Of a stretch of 64,000 bases of DNA, positions 8,563-18,900 are shown in pieces. The stretch is from NCBI GenBank assembly GCA_029782215.1, contig JAKOVD010000011.1, forward strand, positions 34,065 to 98,064, given 5' to 3'. Source of the stretch: Chloroflexota bacterium. Its GTDB lineage: Bacteria; Chloroflexota; Anaerolineae; J102. The position numbers were made by a program, and so were the translations under genes. Every line of letters starts with the position of its first letter. The stretch's first letter is position 1. A model generated the notes under the pieces. The model did no database searches. It was not told the DNA's origin and saw only the letters and a list, made by a program, of their open reading frames with translations.

Positions 8563-8588
8563 AGGTGGCGAGGTTGCCCTCGCCACCT
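8563..8588 (-). terminator. Hairpin downstream of the FG-GAP/F5-8C protein
   Basis: Arms 8563-8573 and 8578-8588 form a perfect 11-bp GC-rich stem with a TTGC loop, 9 bases beyond the stop of the minus-strand gene. No strong U-tract follows. Confidence 0.55.
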
Positions 8589-8596
8589 GTATGCGG

Positions 8597-11500
8597 TTAC
8601 TTGTTCCTGAAGATCAGAGGCAGGTGAATCTCTGCCGCTGGCAGCCCGATCGGAGCCCCGAGCGCATGCGCGCTCAGCGGGTCCGAAACGGTCAGCGGGT
8701 GGGCAGGACGTTCGTTCGCAGCCAGGGCCTGCAGCGCATTGGGCTCGTTGGGCACATCGCCGTTCAGCGACAGCTCGTAGTCGCTGGCGCCAACGGCCTG
8801 CACCTCGACCAGGAAGCGCCCGCCGTGCTGCACAAAGTCCGTCCCGAGATCCTCGGTCTGTCCCGGATCAACCGTCTCGCCGGTGAATGCGTCGGGGCGA
8901 AAGTTGCTGCGCGGCTGCCACACGCGGAGATCGGGGTCCCCGGTCAAGGTCTTCAACACGGCGAGTATCCAGGTTCCAACGTCGATGAAGCCGCGATAGT
9001 GCACCCGCTGTCCGTTGGCCAGGAATTGCGGGCCGTCCACGCGATTGGTGAACCCCAGGGAGTGCTCGTCCAACGGCGACACGTTGCCTGCCGCATCCGC
9101 CACCCACAGACCGAGGTACTTGACCCCCTGACCGGCGGACAGCGTCCATGTGTAGATGTCACTGTAGTCGATCCAACCGCTGCTCTGCGCCACCTTCCAG
9201 GCGCCGGTGTCAGGGTCAGGCGCCCACTCCCGCACATAGGTCCACCGTGCATCAGGCGCCGCGGTGATGCCCAGCCTCACCTGGCTGCCGCTGGCGGCCT
9301 GCTGCGGTCCCAGCGTCAAGTCGACCCAGGGCGCTGTGAAGTCGGCGCTGGCCGCTTGCCCTGGCGCCACGATGACTGTGGTCGCCGCCGTCACCGTCTG
9401 CTCACGGTCGAGGAATTCTTGCCGTTGCGCTGGCGACAACTGGTCCGTGTTCGGCCAGAAGGCATGGAACGTGGCCTGATTCTCCAGAGTGCTCGCCGGC
9501 GTTCCCGCATCCACCTGCGCTTCGAAGCTGTGGCGATCCCAGTCCCCAGGCCACAGTAGCCTGGCCGGCCAGGTCATGGTGCGCGTATTCGGGTCATACT
9601 GGACATCGGACGCCAGCGAGCCAGTCACGGGCGCCAGCCCCTCCGGCAGGATGTCGGTGGCAGCCACCATCGCTTCCTGCCAACCCGCATTGCGCGCCGT
9701 GACGACGAAGGTGACCCTGTCACCCGGCCGCACACTTGTGGGCGACGCTGTAACACTGCTGCCGCCCAGGTCGGGAGAAGCCATTGGGAACCGCACCACG
9801 CGAGCGATCTCGTAGGGTTCCTCCATGTTCCCCGCCGCGTCCTGCGCCCTGCCGGCAAAGCTGTGATTGCCGGCGCCCAGTTCATGGGTGGCTGTATAGT
9901 ACCAGTTGACCTCGATGTTCGGTTGTCCCGGAATCGGGTTCCACGAGCCGACCGTATGGGCTGAGGTCCAGTAGGTGCCATCGACCAGCAGATCCATGCC
10001 GGCGCGGCCGGACAGGTTATCGGCGATGGCCCCTGCGAGTACCATTTCCTCGTTGCCCACGGTATTGGTGAAGACGGTTGCAATCAGCGCGCCCGGTCCT
10101 TGGCCGGCAGGCACGTGGGAGTCCGGCGCCGTCCTGTCGATCATGAAGGTCGTCGAGACCGGTTCTGAGATTTGACCTACAGCATCGGCGGCCCTGACAT
10201 AGACGGTTGTTCCCGGCGAATCTGCAGCGAACACCAGCGGGGCAGCGTAGGGCTGCCATGTGACCCCATCCTCGCTGACCTCAACACCGACCACGCCGGA
10301 CCCAAAGCCGTCGGTTACGTTCACCGTCACCGTGACCGGGGTGATGTACCAACCGCTGTTCCCCGTGGGCAGCTCCGGCTCCACATCCAGCTTGACCTCG
10401 GGCGGATTGGCGTCCACGCGGATGGTCCGGTGGGCGGTGGCGCTCCATTCCCCGCCGTCGCTTACGGCCCGCACGTGCATGTGCCAGATGCCGTCGGTCA
10501 GGCCGGAGAAAGTCTGTTCGGTGATCGGGCCTCGGTTCTGCGACGACGGCTCCGCGATGGGGCTGCCATCCAGCCGCCAATTGTAGCCGGCGATCGCCGC
10601 CGGATCGCCCGGCGGCTGCGCCCAAACGAAGGCGGCATTCTTGTTCGTGACCCACGTGGCGGGGTCCGGGTGCGTGGGGCTCTCAAGCACCGGGACGAGA
10701 GGCGTCAGCGCCGGACCGGCGGCGCCCGCCGTGGCGGCACTCACAGCATCACTGGCCGCCACACCGGGCGGCACCCAATAGTCCAACACGAAGTACTGCT
10801 GGTCCACCCCACCGCTTGATTTTGCCTTCTGCATCCAGACAAACGGAGCGTAGTAGAACTCCGGTTTGCCCTTCGGGGGACCGGCCGTCTCGGCGTCAAA
10901 CTTCACCTCGTTAGACCACGAGAGGATATGGCCGGTCTTCTGCGTGGTGCCCGTCGACAGCTCAAAGCCACTCCCCCTAATCTCCATGCCCAGCGTGTAC
11001 TTGTTGGCCGTGCTCTCGCCATTGATGGTTTCCTTGTCATATCCGAACCCCACGCCGATCTTCGAAAGCTGGCTGCCTTCCGCCATCCATTTCGGCGTGC
11101 CCTGGTAGGTGTGGATCAACTCCCCTGCCACAGTCTGCTTCCGCCCGTCGGGCCAGGTGAGCTGGAACGACGTGCCGTCAGTGTTCGACGTGGGCCTGTC
11201 CTTCGGCCACAGGCTGGGCTCGCCCGGGCTGCCCCACACCTGGACCTCAGCCAACTGGAGGTTGTTCTTGCCGGCCAGTTGCACCCGCACATAGCGGGCG
11301 AGCTGGTTCACAGCCACGGTGGTGGTGACGCCCGGCGTGATGTCCGCCGTAATGTGGTGGTTCCAGACGCCCCAGCTCACGAGTTCGGTGGGATTGGTGG
11401 AGGTGAAGGGCTCCTCAGACACGAAGACGTAGAAGTCCTTCAGCCGCTCACTGCAGCAGTCCGTCCGGTTCCAGACCTGGATGGCGTCGATCTGCTGCAC

Positions 11501-13837
11501 GCCGCCGAGGTCCACCTGCCACCAGGCGTTGGTCTCGGCTTTGGTGTACGCTAGAGAGAAGTGAGCGTAGTTGCCGTCCGTATCCCCATCCACGGCCCGC
11601 CCTGGGCCGCCCTCGCCGTACACGCTTGACTGTGTGGCGTTTGCCTGCAATCCCTCAGCGAGGTTTATGCCCAGGGGCACCCACGAGTCGGGGTATTGAT
11701 CGATGGCTTCATTGTACCACCACTCCAACGGGAAAGCAGTCTCCCCGGTTTGGATCGGGAGACAGACATCCATGCTGCCCAACACCGGCTCGGTGTAGAT
11801 GTAGCAGCCAAAGTCCGTCTTCACGACGCTCAGGGAGGCGAAGCTGGCTTCCTCATGGTACAGATAGGGCGGCCGTGTCGAGTACTCACCCCCTTCCACG
11901 GTCTTGGTCATTTCCTCATTCTCGACAAAGGCCGACTTCTCCCATTCATACGTGAAGGCTGTGCTGACCCCCTTTTCCTCCTTGCCGAGCTTGACGCTGC
12001 CGCCCACCATCGTGTCGGTGCCCGTGGTGGTTCCCTGTCCCTCGCCTTTTTCCCAGCCAAAAGTGGCCATTGCCTCGTCCCAATTGCCATCCCATTGCTC
12101 ATCCGGCCCGTGCGGCGGGGCGTGAATCAGAGACACCACGTTCACTTCCGGCTTTGAGTAGCAGGTCCCGTTATAGGTGCCGAACCTGCTGTCGCCATTG
12201 ATGTCTCCAACGGCCAGCGCGAAATCCTCAAACCGTTTTCCGCTGGAGCTCACGTCAAGCGTTGCCGTTGCATTCGCCATGCCGGTCTCGAAGTCGTAGG
12301 TATACACCCTGATATCGCCGCTTTTGTGGATCTGCCGGATGAAGACGATCTCGTCCCTGCCGTCATCGTCAAGTTCACCGGTGGCAACATCAGCGGCGAC
12401 TTCGGGATTCGTATCGTCGACGGTTGCAGGTACCTTGGTGCTGTCGAATGTCGTCTTGGTCAACTGATAGAGGCAGGGCGGATCCCCCGCATCGTGGGCC
12501 ACGCAGAGAGTCGACCACTCGGGGTCTGCCACCGGTACGTAGGAGAACGTCTTCAGGACCGCCTGCCAGGCTACGCTCGTACTGGCGGCGTTCTCCCAGT
12601 GGATGGTGCCCAGGCCGACGGCAATCTCATCCACTCCATCGCCGTCCAGGTCGCTGGCAGATAGGGCGACCGTCTCGGCGGCTTTGGGGCGAGAAACACC
12701 CAGGTCTGAGCTGATCCACACGTTGTCGTCCATGACCAACCTGTTGTCAACGGGCGTGTTGCCGAACGTTTCACTCTTGTACTTGAGAGCAAGGAGCTGG
12801 AAGCTGGGATCCTTGTCATCTCCGGTCCTGAACCCCAAAACCGCCTCGTCGTGCCAGTCTCCATCCACGTCGCCTGTCGTGACGTCGATCGGTTTCCAGT
12901 TGCCGTAGTTGGTATAGGCGGTCTCCGTCTTGGCGACGTTGTCCCGGTCGTGGTTGGTCCAGAACTTGTCCAGGAGCACCGCCATCTTGCCATCATCGGT
13001 GCGCCGCAGAATCACAGTGTGCAGGTGTTCATTGGCGTCCTTCAAAGCGGCAATGATTTCATCGTTATGTCCATCGCCGTTTAGATCCCCAGTCGCGACG
13101 GCAACGTATTGCACCGTTCCCAAGCCTGAGGAGTCGGTGTTGTTGGACCAGTTGCCGTAGTCCGTGTTGGCGGCGTTGGCGATCTTGCCATTGGCGTTCC
13201 CGTTCAACAGGATGACATGGAGAGCATCGTCCTGATCTGCGAAGGCGATCACCACCTCGTCATCCTTGCCCGAACGGTCCAGGTCGCCGGAGGCAACATT
13301 CACATAGTTCACGTTGTCGCCTTTGTAGGAGCCGCCATCGCGGTACCAGGACGCTCCGGTGGTCCCTGAAGCACTACTGATCGCGGCGATACGGTCGCTT
13401 TTGTCACGAAACGCGGATACCTGCTCTTCGATCCCGTCGCCATTCAGGTCGGCCGCGGTGATGGCGAGCTTGCGCACATGTGTGGTCGCGTCGGTGTCCT
13501 TGTAGTCGACCGATTTCGTGGCGACCAGGCCGCTGTTAAAGTCCAACAGGTAGTTGCGCAAATGGGTGTCGTCATCCCGATGCCGGGCGACAAGCAGGAT
13601 CTCATCCTCTGAGCGCAGCTTGACTCTGTCCCCTGTGGGCGGATGGACAGGGCAAGGCGTGGGCGTCGGCGTGGGCGTATCCGAGGCGGGTTCGGCTGCC
13701 GGCGGTGTGACGGGGCCTTGCGAATAGGCCAGCGGCTGCACCTGCCCCAGCGCGACGGACACAAGGCAGAATAAGAGGAGCGGGACGACCACGACGACAA
13801 GCGTTCTTCTGAAGATCGCGTTCGCCAACGGGTTCAT
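8597..13837 (-). CDS. Large secreted FG-GAP-like / F5-8C / Ig-like protein
   Basis: 1746 residues from the ATG at 13837, chosen because AAGGAGG lies at 13843-13849. Signal peptide at about residues 1-34, then a Pro/Thr linker. About seven FG-GAP/VCBS-like calcium-loop repeats (AADLNGDGIEE, SGDLDRSGKDDE, TGDLNGDGHNDE and similar) span about 126-550, predicting a beta-propeller. Residues 729-876 form a galactose-binding/F-lectin-like F5/8C domain with WWQVDLGG and an NRTDCCSERL segment typical of fucolectin-like members. Ig-like modules and a DUF11-like domain (about 1362-1446) follow. The protein ends LPLIFRNK, a tail resembling that of the giant protein. It is probably a surface adhesin or glycan-binding protein. 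Its promoter region carries the phased heptamers at 13964-13981. Confidence 0.85.
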   Translation of the reverse strand: MNPLANAIFRRTLVVVVVPLLLFCLVSVALGQVQPLAYSQGPVTPPAAEPASDTPTPTPTPCPVHPPTGDRVKLRSEDEILLVARHRDDDTHLRNYLLDFNSGLVATKSVDYKDTDATTHVRKLAITAADLNGDGIEEQVSAFRDKSDRIAAISSASGTTGASWYRDGGSYKGDNVNYVNVASGDLDRSGKDDEVVIAFADQDDALHVILLNGNANGKIANAANTDYGNWSNNTDSSGLGTVQYVAVATGDLNGDGHNDEIIAALKDANEHLHTVILRRTDDGKMAVLLDKFWTNHDRDNVAKTETAYTNYGNWKPIDVTTGDVDGDWHDEAVLGFRTGDDKDPSFQLLALKYKSETFGNTPVDNRLVMDDNVWISSDLGVSRPKAAETVALSASDLDGDGVDEIAVGLGTIHWENAASTSVAWQAVLKTFSYVPVADPEWSTLCVAHDAGDPPCLYQLTKTTFDSTKVPATVDDTNPEVAADVATGELDDDGRDEIVFIRQIHKSGDIRVYTYDFETGMANATATLDVSSSGKRFEDFALAVGDINGDSRFGTYNGTCYSKPEVNVVSLIHAPPHGPDEQWDGNWDEAMATFGWEKGEGQGTTTGTDTMVGGSVKLGKEEKGVSTAFTYEWEKSAFVENEEMTKTVEGGEYSTRPPYLYHEEASFASLSVVKTDFGCYIYTEPVLGSMDVCLPIQTGETAFPLEWWYNEAIDQYPDSWVPLGINLAEGLQANATQSSVYGEGGPGRAVDGDTDGNYAHFSLAYTKAETNAWWQVDLGGVQQIDAIQVWNRTDCCSERLKDFYVFVSEEPFTSTNPTELVSWGVWNHHITADITPGVTTTVAVNQLARYVRVQLAGKNNLQLAEVQVWGSPGEPSLWPKDRPTSNTDGTSFQLTWPDGRKQTVAGELIHTYQGTPKWMAEGSQLSKIGVGFGYDKETINGESTANKYTLGMEIRGSGFELSTGTTQKTGHILSWSNEVKFDAETAGPPKGKPEFYYAPFVWMQKAKSSGGVDQQYFVLDYWVPPGVAASDAVSAATAGAAGPALTPLVPVLESPTHPDPATWVTNKNAAFVWAQPPGDPAAIAGYNWRLDGSPIAEPSSQNRGPITEQTFSGLTDGIWHMHVRAVSDGGEWSATAHRTIRVDANPPEVKLDVEPELPTGNSGWYITPVTVTVNVTDGFGSGVVGVEVSEDGVTWQPYAAPLVFAADSPGTTVYVRAADAVGQISEPVSTTFMIDRTAPDSHVPAGQGPGALIATVFTNTVGNEEMVLAGAIADNLSGRAGMDLLVDGTYWTSAHTVGSWNPIPGQPNIEVNWYYTATHELGAGNHSFAGRAQDAAGNMEEPYEIARVVRFPMASPDLGGSSVTASPTSVRPGDRVTFVVTARNAGWQEAMVAATDILPEGLAPVTGSLASDVQYDPNTRTMTWPARLLWPGDWDRHSFEAQVDAGTPASTLENQATFHAFWPNTDQLSPAQRQEFLDREQTVTAATTVIVAPGQAASADFTAPWVDLTLGPQQAASGSQVRLGITAAPDARWTYVREWAPDPDTGAWKVAQSSGWIDYSDIYTWTLSAGQGVKYLGLWVADAAGNVSPLDEHSLGFTNRVDGPQFLANGQRVHYRGFIDVGTWILAVLKTLTGDPDLRVWQPRSNFRPDAFTGETVDPGQTEDLGTDFVQHGGRFLVEVQAVGASDYELSLNGDVPNEPNALQALAANERPAHPLTVSDPLSAHALGAPIGLPAAEIHLPLIFRNK

Positions 13838-13949
13838 GTTGGCCTCCTTGTCAGACATGAGAGCGGAACCGCTAATCGACGCTTCTGGGATATCGCTGCC
13901 CGCCGGCGCCAGTGCAACCAGCGCACAGGCATCCCTAAAATTTAGGTAC

Positions 13950-13981
13950 ATCTAAACATGCAAACGTGGCGAAAACGTGGC
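13950..13981 (-). promoter_or_regulatory. SARP/BTAD-type activator site: two heptamers 11 bp apart plus -10
   Basis: ACGTGGC occurs at 13964-13970 and exactly again at 13975-13981, 4 bp between copies and 11 bp start to start. Reading in the gene direction (minus), the proximal heptamer GCCACGT is followed by 8 bp and then TTAGAT (13955-13950), a possible -10. SARP activators are known to bind heptameric direct repeats in register with the helix, the last repeat 8 bp from the -10. The same arrangement occurs at 36802-36844. Confidence 0.6.
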
Positions 13982-14030
13982 CTATAGCGGGCACGCCGGC
14001 CCGAGTTTCACAAAACCTCTACAGATAAGG

Positions 14031-14070
14031 GCGCTGCACCTCTGCTCGACCATGAACAAAGGTGCAGCGC
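14031..14070 (-). terminator. Hairpin downstream of the sulfatase gene
   Basis: Arms 14031-14041 and 14060-14070 pair perfectly over 11 bases. The pairing can continue with GATA (14024-14027) and TATC (14071-14074). On the minus strand a short T-containing stretch follows. It would end the sulfatase transcript. Confidence 0.65.
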
Positions 14071-14102
14071 TATCCCGTCCATAGAGTCTGACCCCTCCCG
14101 TC

Positions 14103-15860
14103 CTACTTGCTGTTGAGGTATTGCTCGACCTTCGCCTGGATCGTCGCCTTCGGCCCGGGATACTCCTTGTAGGTCTGGCCGTGAGCCTGCATGGGATCGG
14201 AGAACAGGTTGTCCATGAAGGTCTGCCGATCAAAGAAACTGTATCGTTCCTTGGGGTCCATGTAAAGGTTAAAGAGCTTGGGGTTTTGGAAGGTCTCAAG
14301 CGGCAGCGCAGACTCACCGTTGACGACATCTTGTTCGTCGAAGGCCGTCCCCGCCACCATGAACTTGTACTCGGCCACGCGAAGCCCGCTCATGACATTC
14401 TGGGACCACAGATACTCGTACTTGCGATTCGACAGGCCGCCGTCCGCCAGCAGGAACGACGTCTGGTCGATGCCGTCGAGGTACTGGTCCGACGGAGGGC
14501 GGTAGGCGACGCCGCCCAGCGCCGCGGAGGTGGTAAACAGGTCGGCCAGATCGAACACGCCGTCGCTCACCTGGCCGGGCGTGATCATGCCCTTCCAGTA
14601 AACGACCGTGGGGACCCGCACGCCCCCTTCCCACGTCGTGGCGATGCCACCACGGAACGGGGTGTAGCCGGCATCGGGCCAGGGCTCCATCATCGGTCCG
14701 TTATCCGAGGTGGCGAAGATCAGGGTGTTCTCAAGCTGCCCTGTCTCCTCCAGCGCCTTGACCAACCGGCCCAGGACGTCATCGATCTCCATCATGCAGT
14801 CCTTGTAGGGATACTTGGCCGGCGACTTCCCCTTCCACTTGGGGTTGGGGTAGTTCTTGACATGGTTGCCGCGGGTGCAGTGGTAGAGGAAGAACGGCTT
14901 GTCACTCTTCGCCATCTTCCTGATGAAGTTCTCCGAATACTTGGCGAACTTGTCATCGCACTCGGCAATGGCGTCGATGGTCAGCTCTTCCAGGTCTTCG
15001 ACCTTCTGGCCCCTGGTCGCATGAACGAGATGCTTGTCGAAGTCCTCGGACTGGGCAAAGGCACGGCGCTCCGGGCTCAGCGCCCATTCGGGGAGCATGT
15101 TCTCATCCCGCCAGTCCGTGTACAGGCCCGACCAACCCAGGAAACCGTAGAAGTCGTCAAAGCCGACGTTCTGCGGCTGCGATCCCTCATCCTCGCCGCA
15201 GTGCCACTTGCCAATGGCCTGGGTGACGTAGCCGGCCTTGCTCAGGACCTGGGCGACGGTCGTCTCGTCCTCGAGAACGCCCGGCTGGCCTGCGAACCCC
15301 GGATGCAGCGCCCCCGTGCGCATGGGCAGGCGTCCGGTCAGCAGCGTGACGCGGGTCGGCGTACACGCGGGCTGTGAATAGGCAGACAGAAGGTGCAGCC
15401 CCTCCCGTCCCAGGCGGTCGAAGTTGGGCGTCGGCGCGCCGGCCAGCAGACCGCCGCCGTTGATGCCGACGTCGCCGTAGCCCACGTTGTCCATGAGGAA
15501 GATGAGGATGTTCGGCTTCTTGCCGGTCTTCTTCTCCAGCGCCGCCAGCTTCTTCTTGGCTTCCGCCAACTGATCCTTGTGGGGAATCACCGGCTCCATG
15601 TTAGCGGCGATCGTCACCGTTGGCGCAATCAGGGGATCGGCGCCGTCGCCCGCCTGGAGCCTTTCCAGCAGGCCCACTGTAAGCGCCTTCGCCATGGGCG
15701 CCGGCGCCAGCCCGGCCCTGGCCGCAGCCGCCGCGGCGCTGCTTGCCGCGCCCGCTGCACCCGCCGCGCCAGCCGCCTGGGTGGCCACCATGCCTCCCAG
15801 CCCGGCCAGGGCGGCGCCCGCGCCGATCATTTTGACAAAATCACGTCGTGAAACTTCCAT
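14103..15860 (-). CDS. Tat-exported type I sulfatase (arylsulfatase family)
   Basis: 585 residues. The N-terminus has a twin-arginine motif (SRRDFVK, residues 4-10), a hydrophobic stretch and an Ala-rich region, so it is probably folded in the cytoplasm and exported by Tat. Sulfatase marks are NILIFLMDNVGYGD (about 117-130) for metal binding and Cys166-Thr-Pro-Thr-Arg170, the C-x-P-x-R signature whose Cys is converted to formylglycine. Further family motifs are GKWHCGE and FATSDNGP. Such enzymes hydrolyse sulfate esters, often of polysaccharides, glycolipids or choline. A GGAGGA site precedes the ATG. It lies 66 bases after the S9 peptidase fusion and may share its transcript. No formylglycine-generating enzyme was seen in the window. 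Confidence 0.93.
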   Translation of the reverse strand: MEVSRRDFVKMIGAGAALAGLGGMVATQAAGAAGAAGAASSAAAAAARAGLAPAPMAKALTVGLLERLQAGDGADPLIAPTVTIAANMEPVIPHKDQLAEAKKKLAALEKKTGKKPNILIFLMDNVGYGDVGINGGGLLAGAPTPNFDRLGREGLHLLSAYSQPACTPTRVTLLTGRLPMRTGALHPGFAGQPGVLEDETTVAQVLSKAGYVTQAIGKWHCGEDEGSQPQNVGFDDFYGFLGWSGLYTDWRDENMLPEWALSPERRAFAQSEDFDKHLVHATRGQKVEDLEELTIDAIAECDDKFAKYSENFIRKMAKSDKPFFLYHCTRGNHVKNYPNPKWKGKSPAKYPYKDCMMEIDDVLGRLVKALEETGQLENTLIFATSDNGPMMEPWPDAGYTPFRGGIATTWEGGVRVPTVVYWKGMITPGQVSDGVFDLADLFTTSAALGGVAYRPPSDQYLDGIDQTSFLLADGGLSNRKYEYLWSQNVMSGLRVAEYKFMVAGTAFDEQDVVNGESALPLETFQNPKLFNLYMDPKERYSFFDRQTFMDNLFSDPMQAHGQTYKEYPGPKATIQAKVEQYLNSK

Positions 15861-15926
15861 AGGTTCCTCCGTGCTCCTCGTGGATGCTGCCGAAAACAGA
15901 AATGACCGGCATGTTGCCAGCGCCGG

Positions 15927-18900
15927 CTAGGGTTGCCAATGGGGAAGCTGATCGTCAGCCGCCGGATTGTTGCTCAGGTTGGAAGGATCATTACCTTCTG
16001 CAGTCATGACGTAGATCTCCCAGTCGCCGGTACGGTCGGACTGGAAGGCGATCTGCGAGCCGTCGGGAGACCAGGCAGGCGCCCAATCGTTTCCCGGATC
16101 GAAGGTCAGGCGGTGGAGATCGCTGCCATCGACGTGGATGGAGAGAATGTCCGCCCGGCCATCCTTCGTCGACCGGAAGGCAATTTGCTTACCGTCGGGC
16201 GACCACGCCGGCCAATCGTTGCTGGCGCCGCCCGTGGTCAGCCGCCGCACGCCGGCGCCATCGGCGCCAATGACGTAGAGGTCGTAGATGCCCTCCTTGC
16301 GGTCCCGGTCCGAGGCGAAGGCGATATGCTTGCCGTCGGGCGCCCAGGTCGGGACAAAGTCATCGTGCGGGTTCTTAGTCACACGTTTCGGGTTGGCGCC
16401 ATCGGCCGCCATGACATAGATGTTGTTGTTGCCGTCAGCCCGTGAGGTGTAGGCAATCAGCGTCCCATCCGGCGACCAGGCCGGAAAGCCTTCGTCCACC
16501 GATGGCGTGTTGGTCAGGTTCACCTGCCCCGTGCCGTCGGCATTGATCAGACAGATGTCGCTGGTCGTGAGGCCGTAGCAGGTGTATGCGATGCGCTTGC
16601 CATCCGGCGACCAGGGTCCGGCGAAGTTGTTGGCGTCGCCCTGGGTCAGGCGCTCCACCCCGGAGCCATCCGTCGCCATCACGTAGAGGTCGCGATAGTC
16701 GCCGCCGCGGTTCGAGTCGAAATCGAGCTTGCCGGCGCCGGTCGCGGCAGGGGTCGCCTGCGCCTCAGGCGTGGCAGCGCTGCAGGAGCCGTCGTAGTAG
16801 GCTGCGGCGTCGCAGGTTGCACCGTTCTTGAAGGTGCAGGTCCCTTGTTCGTCATCCTGGCCGCTGTTGCCGGTGGCCGTATAGGCGCCACCGGTGATGG
16901 CACAGTAACGGGCGGCAGGGGTCACATAGCCCGTGACCTTGAGCCCCCCCACGGGGCAGTCCCCGCGCAGCAACGCCCATTCCTCACACTGCCGGTTATC
17001 CTCGAAATAGCAGACGCCGTACTCACCGCCATCACCCCGCTCCTCGATCTTGAGCGTGCCGCCCTGTTCGGTGCAGTTCACCGAGGCGGGGTTGGCCATC
17101 CCGGGTGCGGCTGCGGTGCTCTGGGCGCAATCGAGCGTCACCGTGTACAACTGCTGCGCCGGCTTCACGTCGCATGCCGAGATCGGCTGGTCCTGCTTAC
17201 AGTTCGCAGAAGCGTCCGGGAACCAGATGGCGTTGGCGAGGCAGACCTGGTTGTCCTTGCGGAACCCAGAGCCGATGCCCGTGGGACCGCCGGCTGCGAG
17301 CATCGGGTCTTCCTGCCAGCCCTCGCCTTCCAGCAGGGTCGCCAGTTCCTTGACCACCGCATCGGGGCTGGCGAACTGCTCACCCGTGCCCTTGGCCTCG
17401 GCCTGGCAGCCCGTTCCCGCGGCGCCGCTCACGGGATCACTGATCGGCGCCTCCCCTTCCGTCACCTTGACGTCGAGGGTGGCCGCCATCGCATTTGCAA
17501 GGTCGGTGCAGGTCTGTGGGCTGAGGGGCTGCAGGCTGGTCTCCGCCGCCGGCGTGGCAGTGGGAGCAGCGGTTGGCGCCGGCTCCGTCGTTGGCGCCGG
17601 AGCCGGCGTTGGCAGCGCGGCGCCAGGGGCAAGGCAGGCGCCCAGGTAATCGGCGCTGGACGCCAGGACGGCCGCCAGGCTGTCGCCATGGAAACTGTGA
17701 CCAGTGTTGGGCAGGGGGATGAAGTCGAACAGCTTGTCGTTGGCTTCGAGCTCCTGGACGAAGTTCACCGTGTTCTGCAGATGGACGTTGGTGTCGGCCA
17801 GGCCGTGGATGAGCAGCGGGCGCGCCTGGATTTGGCCGGCGATGTCAACCAGGTTCGTGGCGGCGTAGCCCTTGGGATTCGCATCGGGCGTCCGCATGTA
17901 GCGTTCGGTGTAGATCGTGTCGTAGTAGCTCCAGTCCGTCGGCGGGGCGCCCGCCACACCGCAGTGGAACACGTCGGGCGCGTGCAGCAGGGCATACAGG
18001 GTCATGTAGCCCCCAAACGACTTGCCGTCGGTACCGATACGACTGGCATCCACATACGGCAGGGTCTTCAGGTAGTCGATGCCCGCCAGTTGGTCTTCCA
18101 GGGCCACCTTGCCGAGCTCTCCGAAAATCGGCGTTTCGAAGGCGTGGCCACGTCCAAATGTGCCGCGGTTGTCGAGACGCCAGACCAGCATGCCTTCCTG
18201 CGTGTAGAGCACATCGCGTTCGATGATGTTGAAGATATTGGTGCTGCCATAGCGATCCGAGACCATTTGCAGGCCGGGACCGCCGTACCAGTGGACGACC
18301 ACCGGATACTGTCGCGCCGGGTCGAAGTTCTCCGGCTTGACAAGCTGGGCGTACAGTTCGGTGCCGTCCTTCGCCTTGAGCGTGATGAACTCGCGGCCGA
18401 CCTGGGGAAGCGGCGCTGCCGGTCCTGCCGCGATGCCGAGCACCGTCTCCCCGCCGCCGTCCGTTTGGAGGATGCGTGTCATAGGGGGCGTGGCCATGTC
18501 AGAGCACTGGTCAACCAGGTACCTGCCGTCGCTGGACAGGTCGAACAGATGGAAGCCGGGCTCCGTGGACACCTGCTCGATGGGGCCGCCGTCAAGGCTG
18601 ACGCGCTCGATCTGGCGCTCCAGGGGACTCTTGCGGGTGGTCTCGAAATACGCCCATTTCCCGGCGGGATCGACGTGGACCGGCCTGCCCGCGGTGAGGA
18701 GGTTCCACGCCGAGCTGTCGATCATCCACTCCCCCTGAGTCAACTGCCGGACCAGCGTGCCGTCGGCTGCGTACAGGTAGAGATGCATGAAGCCGTCGCG
18801 CTCCGACAGCCAAAGGAAATGCTCGCCGTTATCCACGAAGACGGGCGCGGCATAGCGGTCCTCGTTGATCCAATAGGGATCTTCCTCTGTGATGAGGGCC

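Larger units (their letters stand above)
8239..8596. other. Intergenic region with three inverted repeats
   Basis: Upstream region of the DUF333 lipoprotein and downstream region of the 8597-13837 gene. It contains an inverted repeat near the lipoprotein start (8274-8303), a long-loop repeat (8471-8530) and a compact hairpin (8563-8588), each listed separately. No gene was recognised. Confidence 0.6.

Noticed and set aside
13620..13720. Pro/Thr low-complexity repeats as a DNA repeat element
   Set aside because: They are coding linkers after signal peptides in exported proteins, seen in several genes here.
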